Positions 6,448 through 10,370 of a stretch of 10,370 nt of DNA are shown here, in pieces (position 1 is the stretch's first letter; each line of letters begins with the position of its first letter). This DNA comes from Bacteroidia bacterium. GTDB lineage: Bacteria > Bacteroidota > Bacteroidia > Cytophagales > Cyclobacteriaceae. The stretch lies in contig JANXRR010000215.1 in the NCBI GenBank assembly GCA_025356795.1, positions 1 through 10,370 on the forward strand. Direction: 5' to 3'. Both the position numbers and the translations under genes were made by a program. The notes below the pieces were generated by a model. The model saw only the letters and a list, made by a program, of their open reading frames with translations, did no database searches and was not told where the DNA came from.

Positions 6448-7392
6448 ATGCGGGTAAAGTTATTTTTTCTATTCATCCTTACTTTTTCTGAACTCGCAGT
6501 TAGGGCTCAACCTGATACGGTAAAAATTGGAACCTATTTAATAAGCCTTCACGATATTGATTTTCATAATAATCAATATACAGCCAGGTTTTGGCTTTGG
6601 CTCCGGTACAATAATCCAAGCTTTAATTTTAAACAACAATTGGATATTCCAAATGCTAAAACAATTGATGACCCTGGTGAAATAGCCGATAGTATAGACG
6701 GTAAACCCTGGATTATGCTCAAAATGAAATGTACGATAAAGGAAAATTGGAAAGTACATAATTTCCCTTTTGATAAACAGCATGTGTACATACAAATTGA
6801 AAATTCGATTTATGATAATAGAGCATTAGTTTTTCAACCTGATAAAGAAGGAAGTACGTATGCCAAAAACCTTGGCGTTGATGGTTGGACGATAACGAAT
6901 TTTAAGGTGAGTGCTGGAACCAATGGCTATGGAACTTCTTTTGGCGACTCGCGTGTAGGGAAACAATTCTCAGAGTTCGCCACGTTTGTGATAGAATTAG
7001 ATTTGGAGCGTCATGCTTTTGGCTTGTTCATGAAAATATTTAGCGGAATGTATATTGCTTTTTTAATAGCCATTATAAGTTTTGCCCCCAGGCCAGAAGA
7101 ATTAGAACCACGATTTGGTTTACCTGTGGGTGGATTATTTGCAGCCGTGGGCAATAAATATATTATCGATTCAATGCTTCCTGTCTCCTCTTCATTTACA
7201 TTGGTAGACACGCTTCATACTATTACTTTCTTAGGGATTTTTTCAATCTTATTACTCTCTGCTGTTACCTTAAAATTGCACGATGCAGGCAAAAGAGAAG
7301 CTAGTGTAAAAGTAAACCGTATAGGTTCGCGTGCAATCATAGCAACCTATGTACTGCTGAATATTCTATTCATATTGCTGGCAATTCCTTAA
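6448..7392 (+). CDS. Prokaryotic pentameric ligand-gated ion channel (Cys-loop receptor homologue)
   Basis: A 314-residue exported channel subunit. Residues 1-20 are a signal peptide (VRA, then QP). About 21-190 is the extracellular beta-sandwich domain, with the signature loop WKVHNFPFDKQHVYI at 101-115 (Phe106-Pro107-Phe108-Asp109); as in other bacterial members the disulfide cysteines are absent (only Cys95). The pre-M1 segment ends LERH. M1 is about 192-213 and M2 about 221-245. Aligned by eye with the Gloeobacter channel GLIC, Glu220 is at -2', Arg222 at 0', Gly224 at 2' and Phe231 at 9', followed by the M2-M3 Leu-Pro (residues 244-245). M3 is about 251-276 and M4 about 291-313, joined by a short 14-residue linker as in prokaryotic channels. 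The mid-M1 proline is missing and the M1-M2 loop (RPEELEP) is acidic and longer than in GLIC. Ion selectivity and ligand cannot be told. It stands alone and converges on dtd with one base between stops. Confidence 0.82.
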   Translation: MRVKLFFLFILTFSELAVRAQPDTVKIGTYLISLHDIDFHNNQYTARFWLWLRYNNPSFNFKQQLDIPNAKTIDDPGEIADSIDGKPWIMLKMKCTIKENWKVHNFPFDKQHVYIQIENSIYDNRALVFQPDKEGSTYAKNLGVDGWTITNFKVSAGTNGYGTSFGDSRVGKQFSEFATFVIELDLERHAFGLFMKIFSGMYIAFLIAIISFAPRPEELEPRFGLPVGGLFAAVGNKYIIDSMLPVSSSFTLVDTLHTITFLGIFSILLLSAVTLKLHDAGKREASVKVNRIGSRAIIATYVLLNILFILLAIP

Positions 7393-7393
7393 C

Positions 7394-7846
7394 CTATTTT
7401 TTGTCCTTTGTGTCAATTATAATAGTTACAGGGCCATCATTAAGCAATGATACTTTCATATCAGCACCAAACTCACCCGTCTGCACGGGCTTGCCCATAG
7501 CGAGTTCGAGTTGATGAACAAATTCTTCATATAATGGAATGGCAACCTCCCTTTTGGAGGCCTTTACATAAGAGGGCCTATTGCCCTTCTTTGTGCTGGC
7601 ATGAAGTGTAAATTGACTCACTACAATAATATCGCCACTTACATCTTTCACACTTACGTTCATTACTCCAAGCTCATCATTGAAAATGCGGAGGTTTATA
7701 ATTTTTGGCGCAAGCCATTCAATGTCTTCTTTAGTATCTGCATCTTCAATGCCCACTAATATCAGCAATCCTTGTTTGATTTGCGATTTTACTTTATTTT
7801 CAATCTCTACCGATGCATTGGCTACTCGTTGTATCACTGCAATCAT
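7394..7846 (-). CDS. dtd: D-aminoacyl-tRNA deacylase
   Basis: A 150-residue cytosolic enzyme that hydrolyses D-amino acids (and glycine from tRNA-Ala) off mischarged tRNA, protecting translation. The whole chain matches the family at normal length. It opens MIAVIQRVANASVEI and carries the active-site motif SQFTLHA with Thr80 at the same position as in E. coli Dtd. It also has KKGNRPSY, and the cross-subunit Gly-Pro motif NDGPVTI (Gly138-Pro139), the cis-Pro region that enforces chirality. It is the last gene of a probable operon on the minus strand, 48 bases behind the oxidoreductase gene. Its stop is one base from that of the convergent ion channel gene, so no separate terminator fits between them. 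Confidence 0.96.
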   Translation of the reverse strand: MIAVIQRVANASVEIENKVKSQIKQGLLILVGIEDADTKEDIEWLAPKIINLRIFNDELGVMNVSVKDVSGDIIVVSQFTLHASTKKGNRPSYVKASKREVAIPLYEEFVHQLELAMGKPVQTGEFGADMKVSLLNDGPVTIIIDTKDKK

Positions 7847-7894
7847 CGCATAGAATTATAAGGTTGATAATTTGATCTAAGCAAAAAAATAATT

Positions 7895-8536
7895 CTAAAA
7901 ACCTTGTAGCTCATCTGACTCATGAATAAAATTACCGCTGGTATTTTGTTTCGCTTGGGCAACCATAGCCCTAGCTACTTTTATGGATTCAATGGCTTTG
8001 TATTTTTTAGGGATTAAAAAATTAATAGCGGTAAAAACTTTTTGCATAGACTGCTCACCTTCTCTCTTTTCAATGCGTGACCCTAGTAAAAGCGATGGCC
8101 TCAAAATATGATAACTTTTAAAACCAATTTTTTCAATAGCTTTCTCCACCTCACCCTTTACGTGATTGTAAAAAACGGAAGATGTTTTTTTTGCCCCTAA
8201 TGCAGAAACTAAAAAATATTGTAAGGTCCCTTGCTCTTTTGCAAGACGTGCTACTAATAAAGGATATTCAAAATCTATTTCGCGAAAAGCTTCTTTAGAC
8301 TTTGCTTTTTTTATGGTAGTTCCTAAGCAACAAAAAACATCTTCTGCTTTTAATTCTTCTTTGCAATTTGCTAATGATTTAAAATCAGCGGTAATAACTT
8401 TTAATTTCGGATTAGAAAATTGAAGAGGGCTTCTCGAAATAGCCACCACTTTTGAATAGTGATCATCTTCTAAAACTAATTTTAAAAGTTGATTGCCGAT
8501 CAAACCCGTTGAGCCAACTACAAGCGCGGTTGCCAT
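7895..8536 (-). CDS. Atypical SDR NAD(P)-binding oxidoreductase (HTATIP2/TIP30-like)
   Basis: A 213-residue soluble Rossmann-fold protein. The dinucleotide loop is GSTGLIG (Gly8, Gly11, Gly14), a strand ends VVAISRS, and CCLGTT appears at 69-74. A Ser-Tyr-Lys set is in place: Ser111 (VSALGA), Tyr123 and Lys127 (YNHVK). RPSLLLG at 146-152 is the usual strand after the active site. The set matches the NAD(P)H-binding atypical SDR group that includes human HTATIP2; the substrate is unknown. The start ATG is three bases after the stop of the upstream gene (8540-9061), which implies co-transcription, and dtd follows after 48 bases. The family is secure, the reaction is not. Confidence 0.85.
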   Translation of the reverse strand: MATALVVGSTGLIGNQLLKLVLEDDHYSKVVAISRSPLQFSNPKLKVITADFKSLANCKEELKAEDVFCCLGTTIKKAKSKEAFREIDFEYPLLVARLAKEQGTLQYFLVSALGAKKTSSVFYNHVKGEVEKAIEKIGFKSYHILRPSLLLGSRIEKREGEQSMQKVFTAINFLIPKKYKAIESIKVARAMVAQAKQNTSGNFIHESDELQGF

Positions 8537-8539
8537 TAG

Positions 8540-9061
8540 TTAAAATGTTTGTTGTATCTCTTTTTTGAGTTCGCTAAGAGCAAAGCCGATTGAATCTTGA
8601 TTTTTATCTATCATGTGTTGAAGCAATTGCCGAGAAAAATCAATGGCTTTTGATTCCGTTGTCATAAGGCCTGCCACTTCGTTAATAGAAGCCGTTAGGT
8701 CTTCCTTGGCGCTCTTCACCAAGTTCCAAACATATTCGCTCATGTACACTTGCTGAGATACATTGTGATTATATTCATTTCTGATTTCGTCTAATAAAAT
8801 TCTATGAAAGTCTTGTGCAGAATAACCGGGGTTAGACAATCTGAAAACCAGGCTCTGGGTAGAGATTCTTTCTAGAAAAAGAGTTATTCTTTCATACGCT
8901 TGCAAGCGAATGGGCAGAACTGTTTCAATGCTTTTGCTTCTTACATCTAATTTTTTCAATTCGATTTCTTTATAAATAAAAGATCTCACCAATAGATAAA
9001 CAGCGTATAAAACAACGGAGGCCGGCACCAGTATTTTTATAAACTCCAAGAGTGTATTCAT
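8540..9061 (-). CDS. Conserved Bacteroidota membrane-anchored protein of unknown function
   Basis: A 173-residue protein with one N-terminal membrane helix (about 9-28, ILVPASVVLYAVYLLVRSFI) followed by a long, charged, mostly helical cytosolic part. Notable are IRLQAYERITLFLERI at about 51-66, and a central DFHRILLDEIRNEYNHNVSQQ. I recognise it only as a type recurring in Bacteroidota next to housekeeping genes (possibly the family labelled DUF7935, from memory). No catalytic motif is visible. The topology suggests an inner-membrane-tethered helical scaffold. It is the first gene of the likely operon with the SDR oxidoreductase (3-base gap) and dtd. The upstream region has a -7-like TAAATTTC but no clear -33 box. 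Confidence 0.7.
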   Translation of the reverse strand: MNTLLEFIKILVPASVVLYAVYLLVRSFIYKEIELKKLDVRSKSIETVLPIRLQAYERITLFLERISTQSLVFRLSNPGYSAQDFHRILLDEIRNEYNHNVSQQVYMSEYVWNLVKSAKEDLTASINEVAGLMTTESKAIDFSRQLLQHMIDKNQDSIGFALSELKKEIQQTF

Positions 9062-9153
9062 GAATGTTATTCTTTAAAAATTGGAGCGAAATTTACGGTA
9101 ATTTTTAAACAAGATCACTGCCGAAATGGATTAGTTGTTTGGCGTAGCCTGAG

Positions 9154-9361
9154 CTAATATCTTGAATTTAACATTTGATCTTTTACACCGCCATAAAGAA
9201 CGTTTTGCACTCCTGATTCGGCAAAAAACTTATATGGAAATGGCAATTCAATTTTAGAAACTTCATTCGGTTCATTTATGGCACCGGCTGGCAATTCAAT
9301 TAAGGCAGTCTAACACATCTTCTACTTGAGTAACTTTGGTTGCACCTACAATTTGTTTGAT
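9154..9361 (-). pseudogene. C-terminal remnant of an aldo/keto reductase, frameshifted
   Basis: Two minus-strand frames join into one recognisable tail. 9361-9296 encodes IKQIVGATKVTQVEDVLD. 9309-9154 encodes ALIELPAGAINEPNEVSK, then LPFPYKFF, then GVQNVLYGGVKDQM, and ends in TAG. Dropping one base at about 9307 fuses them in frame. (I/V)VGATKxxQ(V/L)ED is the C-terminal cofactor-phosphate-binding region of aldo/keto reductases. '(L)xEVSxxELPFPYxF' and 'YGGxxD' are the usual end of the large bacterial AKR group. The N-terminal three quarters, including the catalytic Tyr/Lys/His, is absent: stop codons and then the tRNA terminator at 9410 lie upstream. It is therefore a non-functional relic. 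A 13-bp direct repeat lies inside it (9241-9253 and 9289-9301). Confidence 0.6.
9241..9301. repeat. 13-bp direct repeat within the reductase remnant
   Basis: TGGCAATTCAATT occurs at 9241-9253 and again at 9289-9301, starts 48 bases apart. On the minus strand both copies encode Ile-Glu-Leu-Pro in the same frame. It may be chance or a small duplication in decaying sequence. Confidence 0.5.
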
Positions 9362-9409
9362 TTAGTAATTTAGAGTCAATGCCCTCAATACTAAATTTAA
9401 AATGTTTTT

Positions 9410-9439
9410 AAAAAAAAGCCGCTACAGTTTGTAACGGCT
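9410..9439 (-). terminator. Intrinsic terminator of tRNA-Val
   Basis: On the minus strand, AGCCGTTACA (complement of 9430-9439) pairs with TGTAGCGGCT (complement of 9417-9426) around a 3-base loop. The stem is 10 bp with one G-T pair. Eight T residues (complement of 9410-9417) follow. It starts 13 bases past the tRNA 3' end and is a textbook rho-independent terminator. Confidence 0.9.
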
Positions 9440-9451
9440 TGACTATCAATG

Positions 9452-9526
9452 TGGGAGCTGAGGGGTTCGAACCCCCGACCCTCTGCTTGTAAGGCAGATG
9501 CTCTGAACCAGCTGAGCTAAGCTCCC
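9452..9526 (-). tRNA. tRNA-Val (anticodon TAC)
   Basis: Read on the minus strand, a full cloverleaf can be drawn: acceptor GGGAGCT/AGCTCCC (7 bp) with discriminator A, D-arm GCTC/GAGC, anticodon stem TCTGC/GCAGA with loop CTTACAA, 5-base variable loop, and T-arm with loop TTCGAAC. Anticodon TAC (complement of 9489-9491) reads GUA and, by wobble, the other valine codons. The 3' CCA is not encoded and must be added enzymatically. The gene is a single-tRNA unit with its own promoter at 9541-9571 and terminator at 9410-9439. Confidence 0.96.
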
Positions 9527-9540
9527 AAATTTAAGGACTG

Positions 9541-9571
9541 CAAAGGTAGAAGAGATTTCTTTTTGTGCAAA
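9541..9571 (-). promoter_or_regulatory. Sigma-A promoter of tRNA-Val
   Basis: The minus strand reads TTTG (complement of 9568-9571), 19 bases, then TACCTTTG (complement of 9541-9548). Both boxes and the spacing match the Bacteroidota consensus TTTG-N19-21-TAnnTTTG exactly. The -7 box ends 14 bases before the mature tRNA 5' end, leaving only a very short leader. Confidence 0.88.
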
Positions 9572-9618
9572 AAAACTTTCGGGTGAACTAAACATTTAGG
9601 GAGAAATAGCGAGCAACC

Positions 9619-9636
9619 GGTTTTGACGGTTTTGAC
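9619..9636 (+). repeat. Tandem 9-bp repeat GGTTTTGAC x2
   Basis: GGTTTTGAC at 9619-9627 is followed immediately by an identical copy at 9628-9636. It lies in the 213-base gap between the tRNA and the small-ORF cluster, about 105 bases before the first ATG. It could be a protein-binding site or a replication-slippage product. Confidence 0.5.
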
Positions 9637-9702
9637 AGAAAAAAAATAAAAACAAATAAGAAAGGTATCAAAAACATAACAAACGAAATACTATTATTTT
9701 TT

Positions 9703-9714
9703 GGCTAGCTAGCC
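9703..9714. promoter_or_regulatory. 12-bp perfect palindrome before the small-ORF cluster
   Basis: GGCTAGCTAGCC is a perfect palindrome, preceded by six T residues and followed by TAGG (CCTAGG is a second, overlapping palindrome). It ends 25 bases before the ATG at 9740. The position suits an operator for the downstream ORFs. It lacks a loop and a following T-tract, so it is not a terminator. Function is inferred from position only. Confidence 0.35.
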
Positions 9715-9739
9715 TAGGTTTCAGAAAAAATCAATAACC

Positions 9740-9931
9740 ATGGCACACACAGAAAACAATAACAACCCGACTAAAAATGGGCATGATCTAAAAGACCTTC
9801 ATTTGTTCGATACTGAGAACGCACGCTTTGAAGATCGAATAGATGCTAAGATACGAGAAATTCTTGCCATGAGGGCAGAGGCATTGGCTGTATTGAAAGA
9901 GTGGGAAGATGAAAAAGGAACAAACACTTAG
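9740..9931 (+). CDS. Small hypothetical protein, first of three overlapping ORFs
   Basis: 63 residues, with no recognised family. The N-terminus is polar and probably disordered (MAHTENNNNPTKNGHD). From about residue 26 it becomes a charged amphipathic helix (ARFEDRIDAKIREILAMRAEALAVLKEWEDEK) suited to a coiled coil or oligomer. There is no membrane segment. No Shine-Dalgarno sequence precedes ATG, only A-rich sequence with a palindrome at 9703-9714. The frame can be read past its TAG (9929-9931) for 21 more codons, so either the gene once was longer or the reading is chance. The next ORF starts 23 bases before its end. It may be real but lineage-specific, or part of a decayed accessory gene. 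Confidence 0.5.
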   Translation: MAHTENNNNPTKNGHDLKDLHLFDTENARFEDRIDAKIREILAMRAEALAVLKEWEDEKGTNT

Positions 9932-10100
9932 TTCTATGCAGCTGAAAACAAAATACTTAACACAAGCGCACAGGAAAAACTCAGAAGCAGCCATTAAGCA
10001 GATTGAAGAATGGAAGAAACAGCCGACAGAATTAAGCGAGGCTTTGAAGAAATTGGAGAAAAACTCAAAGAACTATCCGACTACAAAAAGCAAGAGTTAG
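9909..10100 (+). CDS. Small basic hypothetical protein, second overlapping ORF
   Basis: 63 residues, rich in Lys and predicted helical (SEAAIKQIEEWKKQPTELSEALKKLEK), ending in a low-complexity basic tail (NYPTTKSKS). It overlaps the first ORF by 23 bases. The bases before ATG (GTGGGAAG) are purine-rich, so coupled translation is possible. From 10010 onward the third ORF, in another frame, reads as a better coiled coil, so the second half of this ORF may be only its shadow. No family recognised. Confidence 0.33.
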   Translation: MKKEQTLSSMQLKTKYLTQAHRKNSEAAIKQIEEWKKQPTELSEALKKLEKNSKNYPTTKSKS

Positions 10101-10186
10101 AAAAAAGGATTGTCTTGGCCTACGCTAAAGAAAAAAGTCTTTGGATAGCCGATCTTTCTTGTATTTCCATAGCGCGAATTAGTTGA
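10010..10186 (+). CDS. Small hypothetical protein, third overlapping ORF
   Basis: ATG at 10010-10012 opens 58 codons to TGA at 10184-10186. The product starts MEETADRIKRGFEEIGEKL and continues as a regular acidic/basic amphipathic helix to about residue 45. It ends in a more hydrophobic tail with Trp, Cys and Ile (SLWIADLSCISIARIS). It overlaps the second ORF by 91 bases in a different frame. Its amino-acid pattern is more protein-like than the second ORF over the shared stretch. An in-frame TGA two codons upstream (10004-10006) fixes the start. Unknown function. Confidence 0.4.
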   Translation: MEETADRIKRGFEEIGEKLKELSDYKKQELEKRIVLAYAKEKSLWIADLSCISIARIS

Positions 10187-10223
10187 AAACAAAATTATAT
10201 CAAAAATCAAGGAGCATCTCTCC

Positions 10224-10261
10224 AAAAACCAATTTTAAAATTTTCATTACTTGTGGTTTTT
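10224..10261. terminator. Weak AT-rich inverted repeat, possible bidirectional terminator
   Basis: AAAAACCA (10224-10231) is the exact complement of TGGTTTTT (10254-10261), with a 22-base loop that contains the palindrome AATTTTAAAATT (10231-10242). The A-tract on the left and T-tract on the right would serve both the plus-strand small ORFs and a minus-strand gene from the right edge. The stem has only two G-C pairs and a long loop, so termination efficiency is doubtful. Confidence 0.25.
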
Positions 10262-10325
10262 CTAATACCTTGTATCAAATTCACTGTTTCTGGTTTTAAG
10301 CCCACCAAACACTAGTATATTCTTA

Positions 10326-10370
10326 CTACCTCACTATCCTCTTCATCACCTCTTCACTCCTCCAATTCTC
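10326..10370 (-). CDS. Possible C-terminal end of a gene entering from the right
   Basis: The only minus-strand frame open through this stretch gives ENWRSEEVMKRIVR followed by tandem stops TAG TAA. The pattern looks like a C-terminal amphipathic helix, and double stops are common at gene ends. Fourteen codons are too few to be statistically meaningful or to assign a family. The plus strand is simply pyrimidine-rich here. Confidence 0.28.
   Translation of the reverse strand, partial: ENWRSEEVMKRIVR

Noticed and set aside
6538..7211. Minus-strand ORFs opposite the ion-channel gene
   Set aside because: The plus frame encodes a full channel with signal peptide and four helices; the opposite frames have no recognisable content.
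9452..9526. tRNA-Val as an integration (att) site for a mobile element extending to the right edge
   Set aside because: I found no repeat of the tRNA 3' end elsewhere in the window and no integrase. The small ORFs could be accessory, but the island idea is unsupported.
1..10370. CRISPR array, toxin-antitoxin pair, retron or other defence system
   Set aside because: No regularly spaced repeats, reverse transcriptase, nuclease or toxin motifs were seen. The small ORF cluster has no antitoxin-like DNA-binding pattern that I can recognise.

Overview
The window looks like chromosomal DNA of a Bacteroidota species, probably of the Cytophagales or a neighbouring group. The evidence is AT-rich composition, a near-perfect Bacteroidota sigma-A promoter (TTTG-N19-TAnnTTTG) in front of the tRNA gene, starts without Shine-Dalgarno sequences, and a gene set typical of the phylum: an OmpA/PD40 outer-membrane protein, an OxyR with the conserved Cys199/Cys208 pair, a DUF2007 protein and a 4-helix 'cytochrome B' protein. 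The species cannot be named from the sequence.

Layout. Positions 1-208 hold the N-terminal part of a membrane-anchored protein (minus strand, cut by the window edge). 318-2102 (minus) is an orphan membrane histidine kinase that starts with GTG and overlaps a 19-codon upstream ORF. 2289-2522 (plus) is a small DUF2007 protein whose stop codon abuts the stop of oxyR (2523-3491, minus); oxyR has an ATAG-N6-CTAT palindrome just before its start. 3651-5414 (minus) is a PD40 / double beta-sandwich / OmpA periplasmic protein. Divergent from it, 5478-5882 encodes a Rieske 2Fe-2S protein whose signal peptide is broken by an in-frame TAG. A 4-helix cytochrome b-like membrane protein converges on it (5890-6336). 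6448-7392 (plus) is a prokaryotic pentameric ligand-gated ion channel, the most notable gene here. It converges on a likely three-gene minus-strand operon (9061 to 7394): a membrane-anchored conserved protein, an atypical SDR oxidoreductase, and D-aminoacyl-tRNA deacylase (dtd).

The right end is accessory-like. A frameshifted C-terminal remnant of an aldo/keto reductase (9154-9361) sits directly beyond the terminator of a complete tRNA-Val(TAC) unit (terminator 9410-9439, tRNA 9452-9526, promoter 9541-9571). A tandem 9-bp repeat and a 12-bp perfect palindrome follow, leading into three overlapping small ORFs of unknown function (9740-10186) and an AT-rich inverted repeat. The last 42 bases may be the C-terminus of a gene entering from the right.

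No CRISPR array, transposase, integrase or recognisable defence system is present. The genes do not form one pathway. Redox or stress themes recur (OxyR, Rieske, cytochrome b-like, SDR, AKR remnant), but only the 9061-7394 genes look like an operon. The best leads are the ligand-gated channel, the interrupted Rieske gene, the tRNA-adjacent gene remnant, the palindrome before oxyR and the overlapping small ORFs.
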